DNA from: Burkholderiaceae bacterium
GTDB taxonomy: Bacteria > Pseudomonadota > Gammaproteobacteria > Burkholderiales > Burkholderiaceae
Reading direction: 5' to 3'
NCBI GenBank assembly: GCA_947455485.1
Contig: CANGNV010000015.1
Coordinates: 1 to 54,797 of the forward strand
Length of the DNA: 54,797 nt
Both the position numbers and the translations under genes were made by a program. Position 1 is the stretch's first letter, and each line of letters begins with the position of its first letter. Below the pieces are notes generated by a model that saw only the letters and a list, made by a program, of their open reading frames with translations, ran no database searches and was not told the origin of the DNA. Positions 9,324 to 18,084 of this stretch are shown here, one piece after another.

Positions 9324-10243
9324 AATTTACCAAGTAAGGTTGCAATCCCAGAAAATAAAAAACGTTCAAATCTTGTAAACGGAGTCAAAATACCATTTCT
9401 TCGATGCTGGAATCGGGAGTAAATTTGGCAATTTGCCGAGAAAGATACACCTCTGAAACGTCGACTAATTTCCAATAAAAATTGGGGCGCCTTTTGCAGT
9501 CTTTCGTAAAAATACATTTTTTTCGGGGTCAAATCTGGGCTAATCCCAAGACCAGAAATATAGCTTGTTCTGCAGCGATCGAATATTAAAGAGGCACTTT
9601 CCAACGCCAGCCGACTAATTTGCTTTGGATGAATTCTATAAATTATTAATTTATCCCGCAAATTGGCAAATCTATATCCAGCTAGGGCAATCTCTTGCCA
9701 TAAGGAGTAATCTTCAGCATGATCATTTCCCACAATATATGGAAATTTTTTAAAAATTTCAGCGCGCCCCATCACGGCAGGATTACATAAAGGGCAATAT
9801 ACGGTGATGAGAGCTTTAATATCAGCATCCGAATAACGCACTTTTGATAGCTTTTTCTCGCCAGTCTCTTCATTAAAGGTCTCGTAGTCACCACTACATA
9901 TATCTGCCTTATCGGCCTCTAAAAATGCATACTGCTTCGCCAGTCGATCAGGGAAAGCCACATCGTCATTATCCAAATAGGCAATGTATTTACCTCTTGC
10001 TAACGCTATAAGGGTATTGCGTACCGATACAAGACCGCTATTTTGAGATTGGTGGATTTTAATTATCCTGGGATCGTTGAACTGGTCGATTATCTCAGCC
10101 GTTCTATCGGTAGATCCATCATTCAGGATGCACAATTCAAAATCTTTGAATGTTTGATTTAATACACTCGTTATAGCCGCCCCAATAAATTTTTCTGCGT
10201 TATACGCTGGCATAAGCACGCTAATCATTGGAACACTAAACAT
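9320..10243 (-). CDS. Family 2 glycosyltransferase
   Basis: Cytoplasmic GT-A glycosyltransferase, probably adding a sugar to an O-antigen or exopolysaccharide repeat unit. The first 110 residues show the GT2 core: ISVLMPAYNAEKFIGAAI, SVLNQTFKDFELCILNDGSTD, and YLDNDDVAFPDRL carrying the DxD-type metal site. A segment VGNDHAEDYSLWQEIAL (around 170-190) fits the ED acceptor/base motif. The ATG at 10243 has AAGGGAG seven bases upstream, a strong ribosome site. Its stop (TAA on the minus strand, 9320-9322) overlaps the TAG of the convergent GT10 gene. Donor and acceptor cannot be deduced. Confidence 0.9.
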   Translation of the reverse strand: MFSVPMISVLMPAYNAEKFIGAAITSVLNQTFKDFELCILNDGSTDRTAEIIDQFNDPRIIKIHQSQNSGLVSVRNTLIALARGKYIAYLDNDDVAFPDRLAKQYAFLEADKADICSGDYETFNEETGEKKLSKVRYSDADIKALITVYCPLCNPAVMGRAEIFKKFPYIVGNDHAEDYSLWQEIALAGYRFANLRDKLIIYRIHPKQISRLALESASLIFDRCRTSYISGLGISPDLTPKKMYFYERLQKAPQFLLEISRRFRGVSFSANCQIYSRFQHRRNGILTPFTRFERFLFSGIATLLGKF

Positions 10244-10761
10244 AACAATTCTCCCTTATCGCAACAATCACTTAATTCAACCCATTTAGATCCACAGGAA
10301 TAATCTAAGGCATTTCAGAATCAAATTTCAGAGCTTCTCGCTAGATTGACGACCCAAAGCTTGGCAACAGAGCACTATCCGCGACCCGCTTAATGCGTAG
10401 TCCATAAAAATACGTTAGCTTTTCTTGGCAATAAATTTTGAACATCCTTTATTCCCAAATAATCAGGGACTGAATGCACTCTTTAGACAGATAAGCACTG
10501 GGGAATTATTCCTCCAAAAGAATAATACTAAAGAAACGTTAAGCCTACACTGCCACTAAAGTTGATGTATTCAAATTCTCACAATATGCATCCAACTGCG
10601 CTTTAAATTAAAGTAAACCGTTGTAAATCAGATTAAGACTATTTTAACAACCGAGTACAACTGATGATCTTGTGAATGCGCTAAGTATGAATCCCTCGTT
10701 TCAACACAAAACAGGGTGACATTGGATAAATTTAGCATTATTTTAGTTATGGACAGTCAAA
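10244..10761. other. Gene-free AT-rich stretch of about 518 bases
   Basis: No open frame with a convincing start and protein signature is seen on either strand, and no tRNA, insertion-sequence end or strong terminator is evident. The end near 10244 holds the ribosome site of the downstream GT2 gene. A minus-strand run near 10410-10310 can be read as a short broken peptide, but I cannot match it to a family. In an accessory polysaccharide locus this most likely represents the remains of a lost gene or recombination scar; that is inference. Confidence 0.5.
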
Positions 10762-11691
10762 CTAAAAGAAGCCAAGCAAAAGTGAAAGTTTGAACTGCAT
10801 CTTCTTAAGAGCTCGCTTTACCGTTCTCCATACTCTAGATGCAATGCTCTTGTTGGATGGACCAAAATCCCCCCAACTTTCCCAATTCGATTGATAAACG
10901 ACACCCAAATAATCATGTGCCAGTATTTTTTCTTTGTAGCCAAGCACCTGATCTGCCCATAATTGATGCTCATAGTGATAGTGCTTAAACAGCTGCTCAC
11001 GAGGGTATATCGGAATTGCGCGGAAGTTCACTAGCGACTCGCCGTACCAAGTAAATTCAGAGCCGCAGAGCAATACTGCGTCCAAGAAGTTCATGCCATT
11101 TGGAGTCAGGTAGTTTGTATCCAAGGATTCCCAAACTTTACCGCTCCACAGAAATGGGGCGTAGCCAAAGTCATAAGTGACACCAGTTCGGCTTAATGCT
11201 GCCTTGATTGGTTCGCGATCCGCCAAGAAGTGTTCGCGTATTTTCTTGGGCCCAAAACGCTCGGTAGCCTGAAGAACATCGCGCCCTTCGTGAATGATGG
11301 AATAAGGAACATCATCCTTAACCAGGAAATCACTCTCATCAAAATCACGAATAAAAATACAGTCAGAATCGAGCACTAAATAGTTTTTTGAGATACCCAA
11401 TCTCCAAAACTCAGACTTGATGACCTGCTGTCTTAGTCCACCACGAATGGAATATAGCTTTTGAATATCCAACTTTGGATTAGCTATAAAAATATCTCTT
11501 TCATCAAAAATGATGACATCAAATTCATTTAGATATTCTTTGAATAAATCAACATCATTAGCTGGGACAGAGATGTAGAAGGGAATCTTATCTTTATTAT
11601 GCCTACGAATACTTTCAGCCAACTTCACAGTTCGCAGTAAGTCTTTTCTAAAAGTACAACAATACAAAACAAAATTCAGCATCATTTTCAA
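10762..11691 (-). CDS. DUF6492-like putative glycosyltransferase
   Basis: A 309-residue soluble protein that resembles the DUF6492 group of GT-A-like proteins found in polysaccharide clusters. The N terminus (LNFVLYCCTFRKDLLRTVKL) followed by FYISVPANDVDLFKEYL fits an opening Rossmann-like fold. YLVLDSDCIFIRDF around residues 117-130 contains a DSD triad in the position of a DxD metal site. The rest is rich in aromatic residues (YGESLVNF, HYHYEHQLWADQV), as in sugar-binding proteins. It lies 15 bases after the upstream glycosyltransferase gene on the same strand. The specific activity is unknown. Confidence 0.65.
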   Translation of the reverse strand: MKMMLNFVLYCCTFRKDLLRTVKLAESIRRHNKDKIPFYISVPANDVDLFKEYLNEFDVIIFDERDIFIANPKLDIQKLYSIRGGLRQQVIKSEFWRLGISKNYLVLDSDCIFIRDFDESDFLVKDDVPYSIIHEGRDVLQATERFGPKKIREHFLADREPIKAALSRTGVTYDFGYAPFLWSGKVWESLDTNYLTPNGMNFLDAVLLCGSEFTWYGESLVNFRAIPIYPREQLFKHYHYEHQLWADQVLGYKEKILAHDYLGVVYQSNWESWGDFGPSNKSIASRVWRTVKRALKKMQFKLSLLLGFF

Positions 11692-11706
11692 TCTCTTATA
11701 TAGGTA

Positions 11707-13038
11707 TTAAGTAAGTACTTCTTGAGTCTCTACCATTATCTTTTCTACAGCTTGATCAACTCCAACTGGAAGCCACTTGGGTTCTATCAATTGCTGAGCT
11801 TTCCAATCTAACCAGATTCTTTCTAAAGCAACTGCTACAGCCTGAGGGTCACTCTGCGGACTTAAGTAAGCACCACGATCCAGCAACATCTGATCTAGCT
11901 GGGTATTGCGATGAGTAATACCCCAAATCGGTCTACCTGTCCAAAGATAGTCATAGAGCTTGGAAGGAATATATTCAGCGCACCACTCATCGTTACCATG
12001 CAACAGAATCAACACATCAGCGGCTTGCATTCTCTCCGCCACACGCTCTCTGCCAGACTTACCAGTTAAAGGATCTTTCTCTAAGCGACCATGGGCTAAC
12101 AACAGGTCATCGAACTTAAGACTTTTCAGAGCCTCTACAGTTAAAGAATCTAAGGGTGCGCCATACGCATGCACCCGTATATGTTCTCTCGCCTCTGGAT
12201 ACTTTCTTAGTAACAGTGCCAAAGCATTCAGGATGGTGGATAGTGAACGATCATTTGCCAAGGATCCAAAGTGACAAAGATTTAATTGCTTGGTGTAGCC
12301 ATGTGATTGATTAGCAACCAACCCTCCAGGAGGCTCAGCACCCGGCATCAAGACAAATCCATGAGCATTGTCAGGGGTATTCAGATTGGGATTACGTAGC
12401 TTTGCGTAATGCAAAGCACCATCGGTAAACCACCAGGCTAAATCCGCATACTTACAAATTTGCTTTTCTAAGTATTGACGAAATTGTGCATCACGGTTTT
12501 TTGGTTTATTAAACCCAGGATCGGTCGGACTCTGTCGTATTACTAGCGGATCATGAATCTCTAAGATCCAGGGTAGGCCTGTTTTTTTCTTGAGCCATAG
12601 ACCTGCTAGATGCGCAGACCACGCACCCCCAGTGGAATAAATAACATCCACCTTGCCTGCACGAATGAGGCTCAAGCCATGAACGTATGCTGGCATTGCC
12701 CAAGACCATTGACTGGAATAACCCAGGAAGAATTTCTCTAGCGCAATAAATGGCGCGAGTACTAAAGAGACTAAACCCGTAGACACTTTATAAAAGGGTC
12801 CACGACCATACTGGTTTGCAATCCAGTGACGAAAGTCAAAACGAAAAGCTGCTGGACCCCATGCTAGAAATTGCTGATGCGGAAAGCGGGCATCTTTAAT
12901 GCCAGTAATTGCACTAAAGACATGCGGCTTGATACCAGCGTCTAATAGATAAGGAATCTTGTCGGTGATAGTAAGACTAGATGCTCTTCCATCCATATTG
13001 AAGCCATGCGACAGAATCAACCAGTTCTTTTTTTGCAT
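11707..13038 (-). CDS. GT-B glycosyltransferase (family 4-like)
   Basis: A 443-residue GT-B type protein likely to add a sugar to a surface glycan. The N-terminal half shows a nucleotide-fold start (NWLILSHGFNMDGRASSL) and VDVIYSTGGAWSAHLAG with EIHDPLV. The C-terminal half begins near residue 245 with LCHFGSLANDRSLSTILNAL, then VLILLHGNDEWCAEYIPSKLYDYLWTGRPIWGI, which corresponds to the donor-site EP..LPSK..eYl..gkP block of GT4-like enzymes. An in-frame TTG at 13044 exists, but the ATG at 13036-13038 is preferred. The gene directly follows pyrB by 23 bases, so the polysaccharide genes are appended to the pyrimidine operon. Specific donor is unknown. Confidence 0.8.
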   Translation of the reverse strand: MQKKNWLILSHGFNMDGRASSLTITDKIPYLLDAGIKPHVFSAITGIKDARFPHQQFLAWGPAAFRFDFRHWIANQYGRGPFYKVSTGLVSLVLAPFIALEKFFLGYSSQWSWAMPAYVHGLSLIRAGKVDVIYSTGGAWSAHLAGLWLKKKTGLPWILEIHDPLVIRQSPTDPGFNKPKNRDAQFRQYLEKQICKYADLAWWFTDGALHYAKLRNPNLNTPDNAHGFVLMPGAEPPGGLVANQSHGYTKQLNLCHFGSLANDRSLSTILNALALLLRKYPEAREHIRVHAYGAPLDSLTVEALKSLKFDDLLLAHGRLEKDPLTGKSGRERVAERMQAADVLILLHGNDEWCAEYIPSKLYDYLWTGRPIWGITHRNTQLDQMLLDRGAYLSPQSDPQAVAVALERIWLDWKAQQLIEPKWLPVGVDQAVEKIMVETQEVLT

Positions 13039-13061
13039 TAGCAAATTATTCGCAATGAGGG

Positions 13062-14042
13062 CTAGTTACCAGCAACGATAGACATCACCGCCATGCGTAC
13101 TGCGATACCAAAGGTGACTTGATTGAGGATGACTGACTGAGGACCGTCCGCTACAGCTGAATCAATTTCTACGCCACGGTTCATCGGTCCTGGATGCATC
13201 ACGATGGCATCAGGCTTAGCTAAGGCTAAGCGTGAAGCTGTTAAACCATACTGCTTGAAGAAAGCATCACCCTCTGGGACCTGCCCTGCTTCCATGCGCT
13301 CTTTTTGGATACGCAAGGTCATCACCACATCAACACCCTTTAAACCCTCTTCCATACTGTGGAAAACCTTTACGCCCAGCATATCTAAATCACTTGGCAA
13401 AAGACTCTCAGGTCCAATAGCACGGATATCTGTGCAACCCAAAGTTCTCAATGCGCAGATATTGGATTTGGCAACTCGGCTATGCACAATGTCACCCACA
13501 ATCGCTACCTTCAGGCCACTAAAGTCTTTCTTGAAGTGGCGCATCGTGTACATATCCAGCAATCCTTGAGTCGGATGCTGGTGACTACCATCGCCGGCAT
13601 TGACTACGTGGACGTGTGCAGGAATGTGTTGAGCGATTTCAATTGGCGCCCTAGAAACACTGTGACGCACCACAAAAATATCCGCCTGCATCGCCACTAA
13701 GTTATCAATCGTGTCCAAAAGACTTTCGCCTTTTGCAGTTGAAGATGTAGAAATATCTAAATTAATGACATCTGCTGATAACCGTTTAGCGGCAATCTCA
13801 AAAGTAGTGCGGGTACGAGTGGAGTTTTCAAAGAACAGGTTGAAGACGCTTTTGCCACGCAAGAGTGGGACTTTCTTCACCTCTCTAGCAGGATCTGTCA
13901 CGCTGACAAACTGTTGTGCGGTATCAAGGATATGGAGAATTTGCTCTTTTGGTAAACCCTCTAGAGTCAGCAAATGGGTTAACTCACCAGCGGCATTAAA
14001 TTGATTTACCGGGGCGCTTACTAAGTCATTCAATCCGCTCAT
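13062..14042 (-). CDS. pyrB: Aspartate carbamoyltransferase catalytic subunit
   Basis: Forms N-carbamoyl-L-aspartate from carbamoyl phosphate and aspartate in pyrimidine synthesis. The 326-residue protein has the carbamoyl-phosphate motif [15 protein letters not shown] near residues 70-84, [12 protein letters not shown] with the active-site His/Gln around 157-168, and [12 protein letters not shown] near 285. All are diagnostic. It overlaps pyrR by four bases (ATGA at 14039-14042), so the two are translationally coupled. No pyrI is visible. Identification is firm. Confidence 0.98.
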   Translation of the reverse strand: MSGLNDLVSAPVNQFNAAGELTHLLTLEGLPKEQILHILDTAQQFVSVTDPAREVKKVPLLRGKSVFNLFFENSTRTRTTFEIAAKRLSADVINLDISTSSTAKGESLLDTIDNLVAMQADIFVVRHSVSRAPIEIAQHIPAHVHVVNAGDGSHQHPTQGLLDMYTMRHFKKDFSGLKVAIVGDIVHSRVAKSNICALRTLGCTDIRAIGPESLLPSDLDMLGVKVFHSMEEGLKGVDVVMTLRIQKERMEAGQVPEGDAFFKQYGLTASRLALAKPDAIVMHPGPMNRGVEIDSAVADGPQSVILNQVTFGIAVRMAVMSIVAGN

Positions 14043-14545
14043 GCTGCGCGCTCCTCTAATTGGAAGCTGAACTTGCCAGCATCATCTTTTTCTAAAACCA
14101 ATATTTGATTATCTGGAACACTCACTTGCTCGCCTACAAAGTCAGCAGAGATCGGCAGCTCACGGTTCTCGCGATCCGCCAAAACCATCAATTCCACTTG
14201 GGCAGGTCTACCAAAATCAAATAACTCATTGAGTGCTGCGCGAACCGTACGGCCAGTCAGCAAAACATCATCAATCAAAATCACATTTGCGCCATTGACC
14301 TCAAAAGGAAGATGGGTAGACATCGTGCTGGCAGTGCGAAGCGCTGTCATTCCCTTCTCGGCATAGTCATCCCGATGAAAGGCCACATTAATTACACCAA
14401 AGTGGGGAAGACTTAAATCCGCAGCTAAACGCTCCGCAATCCAAGCGCCACCCATTGCAAGACCCGCCAACTCAAATGAATCGCCAGCCTTTTTGCGCTG
14501 ACTCAAAGTCTCTAGTAATTTTAGATAGGACTGCTCTGCATTCAT
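14039..14545 (-). CDS. pyrR: PyrR-type phosphoribosyltransferase
   Basis: Member of the PyrR/uracil phosphoribosyltransferase family. In Gram-positive bacteria it controls the pyr operon by binding mRNA; in proteobacteria its role is less certain. The PRPP-binding motif [18 protein letters not shown] sits near residue 96, preceded by [10 protein letters not shown] and followed by [16 protein letters not shown], as in PyrR. A TTG start at 14569 would overlap ruvX; the ATG at 14543-14545 has GGAT eight bases upstream and gives 168 residues, the usual length. It lies between ruvX (1-base gap) and pyrB (4-base overlap). I saw no PyrR-binding leader or attenuator upstream. Confidence 0.93.
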   Translation of the reverse strand: MNAEQSYLKLLETLSQRKKAGDSFELAGLAMGGAWIAERLAADLSLPHFGVINVAFHRDDYAEKGMTALRTASTMSTHLPFEVNGANVILIDDVLLTGRTVRAALNELFDFGRPAQVELMVLADRENRELPISADFVGEQVSVPDNQILVLEKDDAGKFSFQLEERAA

Positions 14546-14546
14546 T

Positions 14547-14972
14547 TCAACTGATCCAATTCTTTTCAAGGAAATACTGCTCCAAAATCAAGGCCGCAGA
14601 CTCGGCATCCAAATTGTCTCGCATATCGGGATCACCCTCTAAAACAGCCGAGGTGTAGCGCTCATCCACCCACTCCACTGGCAACTGAAAGCGCCCGTGT
14701 AGCTGATTGCCAAAGCGGCGAGCCTTGGCAGTCATTTCATGCTCGGTGCCGTCAGGATGGCACGGCAGCCCCACCACCAACCGATTTGGCTGCCACTCTT
14801 TGATGAGGGCCTGAATAGCGCTAAAGCGCACATCCTCAGATGGCTCTGCAACAACCTTCAAAGGCTGACCGGCTTTGGTCAGAGTATTGCCAACGGCAAC
14901 ACCAATACGTCGCGTCCCAAAGTCAAAAGCCATGACCGTCAACTCTGCGCTCCTCTTAATGCCCTCAGGCAT
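14547..14972 (-). CDS. ruvX: RuvX/YqgF family Holliday junction resolvase-like nuclease
   Basis: RNase H-fold protein implicated in pre-16S rRNA processing and proposed as a Holliday-junction resolvase. The fold start MAFDFGTRRIGVAVGN with the first catalytic aspartate, the middle block NRLVVGLPCHPDGTEHEMTAKARRF, and VEWVDERYTSA with the DER motif are all typical. The open frame runs up to a TTG at 15005. The ATG at 14970-14972 has a GAGG six bases upstream and overlaps the algH stop by eight bases, so I use it (141 residues). Order algH-ruvX-pyrR-pyrB on one strand is the common betaproteobacterial arrangement. Confidence 0.94.
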   Translation of the reverse strand: MPEGIKRSAELTVMAFDFGTRRIGVAVGNTLTKAGQPLKVVAEPSEDVRFSAIQALIKEWQPNRLVVGLPCHPDGTEHEMTAKARRFGNQLHGRFQLPVEWVDERYTSAVLEGDPDMRDNLDAESAALILEQYFLEKNWIS

Positions 14973-15630
14973 GCCCTGCCTCGCCAGAGAGATGGGATGG
15001 ATCAAACCCCAAGAGGCTCATCGTTCGCTCATAGCGCTGGCTAGAGGGGGTATTAAAAATAATCTCAACCATTTGCTTCTGGGACAGGGGGACATTAATC
15101 CAGCCATTGAGGGTAATTTCTTCTTCGAGTTGGCCAGCACTCCAGCCTGCATATCCCAAGGTCATTAAGAATTTACTGGGGCCAGAACCTGCCGCTACCG
15201 CCTCAAGCACATCCTTAGATGTTGTCATGGTCAAACCACCTGGAACGGCCAAAGAAGAGCTGTAAGCCACCTCGGTGGTGGGCTCATGTAAGACAAAACC
15301 ACGCTCGATTTGCACTGGGCCACCAAAATAGACCGGTTGTTCAGATACTGGCTCAGCCTCCAGCTTGACCTCAATTTTTTCAAATAAGGCGCCCATATCG
15401 AGTTCGGTCGGGCGATTAATCACCAAGCCCATTGCACCCCGCTCGGTATGCTCAAAAAGATAAATAACTGAACCCGCAAAATTGGGATCAATCATCCCGG
15501 GCATGGCAACGAGGAATTGGTTTGCCAGATGATCAGCAGAATAAGCAATTGAGGACCCAGCAGCAGAAGCTTGGGAAGTTTGGGTGGGTGTTGCAGCTTG
15601 ACCCACAGGGGCTTTTTTAGCCGTGTTCAT
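14965..15630 (-). CDS. algH: YqgE/AlgH family protein
   Basis: A 221-residue YqgE/AlgH family protein; the family is widespread and its biochemical role is unresolved despite early links to alginate regulation. The conserved body starts near residue 33 with LANQFLVAMPGMIDPNFAGSVIYLFEHTERGAMGLVINRP. It continues with PVYFGGPVQIERGFVLH and FLMTLGYAGWSAGQLEEEI. The first 30 residues are a low-complexity Ala/Thr/Gln-rich extension, so translation might begin later, though no better start is obvious. First gene of the algH-ruvX-pyrR-pyrB run, divergent from the photolyase gene. Confidence 0.95.
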   Translation of the reverse strand: MNTAKKAPVGQAATPTQTSQASAAGSSIAYSADHLANQFLVAMPGMIDPNFAGSVIYLFEHTERGAMGLVINRPTELDMGALFEKIEVKLEAEPVSEQPVYFGGPVQIERGFVLHEPTTEVAYSSSLAVPGGLTMTTSKDVLEAVAAGSGPSKFLMTLGYAGWSAGQLEEEITLNGWINVPLSQKQMVEIIFNTPSSQRYERTMSLLGFDPSHLSGEAGHA

Positions 15631-15692
15631 ATAAGGCTAGATTTTACAGAAATTCCTACGTATTCAAGCACTTTTAGACAATAAGCCATAAG

Positions 15693-17192
15693 ATGTTGCC
15701 TATGCAAAAATCTCTCGTTTGGCTCCGTCGTGACCTGCGTCTCTATGACAATGCCGCCCTTCATCACGCCCTGAAAAATAATGGCCAAGTTTGGCTAGCG
15801 TTTATCTTCGATACCGACATTCTGGATCCGCTGAAAGCGGAAGATCTGGATACAGGCGGCCTTAAACATGATCGCCGCGTAGACTTTATATGGCAAGGTC
15901 TGAAGCAAATCGACGAGCAATTACGCAAACAAGGTGGCGGACTAATTGTTCAGTACGGTAAACCTACTACGTGTATTCCGAAGCTTGCTGAGACTTTGGG
16001 TGTTAATACCGTTTATTCCAATCATGACTATGAGCCCTCGGCCATTGCCCGCGATGCGTCTGTAGCGAAATCACTTGAGAAACTTGGTATTGAATTGGAG
16101 ACCTTCAAAGATCAAGTGATCTTTGAGAAGAAAGAAATTCTCACCAACTCCAATACAGTGTTCTCCATCTTTACGCCTTATAAAAATAATTGGCTCAAGA
16201 CGCTACAAGAAAAAGATATTGCTGCCCATGACTGCGATCCTAAAAAGGGTCAATTTGGCGCCATCCCAAAATCATTAGAGGCACCCTTTCCATCGCTAGA
16301 GTCTATGGGCTTTAGCCCGACTGGTATTGAAGCTTATCTTCCGCCAGGATCCGAGGGTGGGCAGAGTTTCTTAGAAGACTTCCTCCACCGCATTGATCAA
16401 TACCAAATTGGTCGAGACTTCCCTGCTATTAAAGGTGTGAGCTATCTCTCCACCCACTTACGTTTTGGCATGCTCTCTATTCGCGGCTTAGTGCGCGAAG
16501 CACACCGCCGGATGCTGGCAGGTAGCATGGGCGCAACCATTTGGTTAAGCGAGCTGATCTGGCGTGATTTTTATTTCATGATTTTGGCGAACCACCCACG
16601 TCTTGCTGAGGGCGCAGCCTTCAAACCTGACTATGACAATATCGAATGGGAAAGTGGTACCACTGCTAAGAAATTATTTAAAGCTTGGTGTGATGGAAAA
16701 ACAGGTTATCCATTAGTAGATGCTGCCATGTGCCAACTCAATCAAAGCGGATATATGCATAACCGCTTACGCATGGTGGTGGCCAGCTTCCTCACTAAAG
16801 ACTTAGGAATTGATTGGCGTTGGGGTGAGATGTATTTTGCAAAACACCTCAATGACTTTGAGTTGTCCTCGAACAATGGCGGGTGGCAATGGGCCTCCTC
16901 TTCAGGATGCGATGCGCAACCCTACTTCCGTATCTTCAATCCGATCACCCAATCCCAGAAGTTTGATCCTGAAGGAAAATTTATCCGTCGCTACTTACCT
17001 CAATTGGATAAGCTCTCTAAGAAATCGATTCATGCACCTTGGGAAGCTGGTCATATTGAGCTAGAGGCGGCTGGCATTCTTTTAGGACGTGACTACCCCC
17101 TGCCTGTTGTCAATCATGATGAGGCACGCAAAAAGACCTTGGTGCGCTATAGCGTAGTTAAAAAAGTGACTACTGAGGATTCGGCAACTTAA
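15693..17192 (+). CDS. phrB: Deoxyribodipyrimidine photolyase
   Basis: Blue-light-driven flavoenzyme that splits cyclobutane pyrimidine dimers. The 499-residue protein has the N-terminal antenna-binding alpha/beta domain (SLVWLRRDLRLYDNAAL, VWLAFIFDTDIL). The C-terminal FAD domain shows STHLRFGMLSIR, WLSELIWRDFYF, the MHNRLRMVVASFLTKDL segment, WQWASSSGCDAQPYFRIFNP with the class I photolyase motif, and FIRRYLPQL. This matches class I CPD photolyases rather than cryptochrome-DASH. The ATG at 15693 is used; a second ATG nine bases later (15702) could also serve. It is divergent from algH with about 60 bases between. Confidence 0.95.
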   Translation: MLPMQKSLVWLRRDLRLYDNAALHHALKNNGQVWLAFIFDTDILDPLKAEDLDTGGLKHDRRVDFIWQGLKQIDEQLRKQGGGLIVQYGKPTTCIPKLAETLGVNTVYSNHDYEPSAIARDASVAKSLEKLGIELETFKDQVIFEKKEILTNSNTVFSIFTPYKNNWLKTLQEKDIAAHDCDPKKGQFGAIPKSLEAPFPSLESMGFSPTGIEAYLPPGSEGGQSFLEDFLHRIDQYQIGRDFPAIKGVSYLSTHLRFGMLSIRGLVREAHRRMLAGSMGATIWLSELIWRDFYFMILANHPRLAEGAAFKPDYDNIEWESGTTAKKLFKAWCDGKTGYPLVDAAMCQLNQSGYMHNRLRMVVASFLTKDLGIDWRWGEMYFAKHLNDFELSSNNGGWQWASSSGCDAQPYFRIFNPITQSQKFDPEGKFIRRYLPQLDKLSKKSIHAPWEAGHIELEAAGILLGRDYPLPVVNHDEARKKTLVRYSVVKKVTTEDSAT

Positions 17193-17228
17193 TTGCGAGC
17201 TTTAGTTCGTTCGGCTTTAAGATAAGGT

Positions 17229-18068
17229 ATGAGCAAGATCTACGCCGTCGGTGATATTCAAGGGTGCGCACCATCCTTAAAGGCGCTCGTCAAAAAACTC
17301 CCCACCCAATCTAGGATGATTTTTTTGGGTGATCTCGTGAATCGAGGTCCTGACTCATTAGGCACCCTACGCTATCTAAAGCAATTACAAGAAGAAAAAC
17401 GGATTGAATGCATTCTTGGAAATCATGACCTACATTTACTTGCAGTAGATGCGGGCATTCGCAAAACCAAGGGGTTGGATACTGTTCAACCTATCCTAGA
17501 TGCACCTGATAGAGTCGAATTAATCCATTGGTTACGCCATCGACCGATGGCTCTGAGCAATGGCAAGGTATTAACTGTCCACGCAGGCGTGGTGCCTCAA
17601 TGGGATCTGCAGCAAACAATTGAGTGCGCACAAGAAGTGGAAAAAGCGCTTCGCAAAAAATCCTATAAAGATTTTTTAGCGAATATGTATGGCAACACTC
17701 CCAATAAATGGAGCAGTTCTCTTAAGGGACACGAACGTTTACGCGTCATTACCAATGCACTGACCCGCATTCGCTTTTGCACCCCCACCGGCACTATGGA
17801 GTTTGACAGCAAGGAAGGTTTTGAAGACGGACCGAAGGGCTATATCCCCTGGTTCAAAACTCCCAAGAGAAAAACACAAGATTCCCTCATTTACTTTGGA
17901 CACTGGTCAACTCTAGGACTACTTCGGCACGAGAATGTCATTGGACTAGATACCGGTTGTGTATGGGGCGGCAAACTTACTGCTATGGAAATCCCAGAAT
18001 CAGGTAAACCCAGTAAGGGGCTCGAAATTATTCAAGTAGATGGTTATGACCACCCACTCAGAATGTAA
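17229..18068 (+). CDS. apaH: Symmetrical bis(5'-nucleosyl)-tetraphosphatase
   Basis: Hydrolyses diadenosine tetraphosphate to two ADP; also removes Np4N caps from RNA in E. coli. The 279-residue metallophosphatase shows the metal motifs in order: YAVGDIQGC (GDxxG) at 5-13, GDLVNRGPDSL (GDxxxRG) around 36-46, LGNHDLHLL (GNHD) near 63-71, and VHAGVVPQWD (GH/HAG) near 117. GHWSTLGL and GLDTGCVWGGKLTAM complete the ApaH-type C terminus. It lies 36 bases after phrB on the same strand and may share its transcript. Firm. Confidence 0.97.
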   Translation: MSKIYAVGDIQGCAPSLKALVKKLPTQSRMIFLGDLVNRGPDSLGTLRYLKQLQEEKRIECILGNHDLHLLAVDAGIRKTKGLDTVQPILDAPDRVELIHWLRHRPMALSNGKVLTVHAGVVPQWDLQQTIECAQEVEKALRKKSYKDFLANMYGNTPNKWSSSLKGHERLRVITNALTRIRFCTPTGTMEFDSKEGFEDGPKGYIPWFKTPKRKTQDSLIYFGHWSTLGLLRHENVIGLDTGCVWGGKLTAMEIPESGKPSKGLEIIQVDGYDHPLRM

Positions 18069-18084
18069 TTCCGACTATCGCCTC

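Noticed and set aside
14039..14569. PyrR-type RNA attenuation of the pyr operon
   Set aside because: No PyrR-binding loop or terminator/antiterminator pair was seen upstream of algH, ruvX or pyrR, and proteobacterial PyrR homologues generally lack a proven attenuation role.
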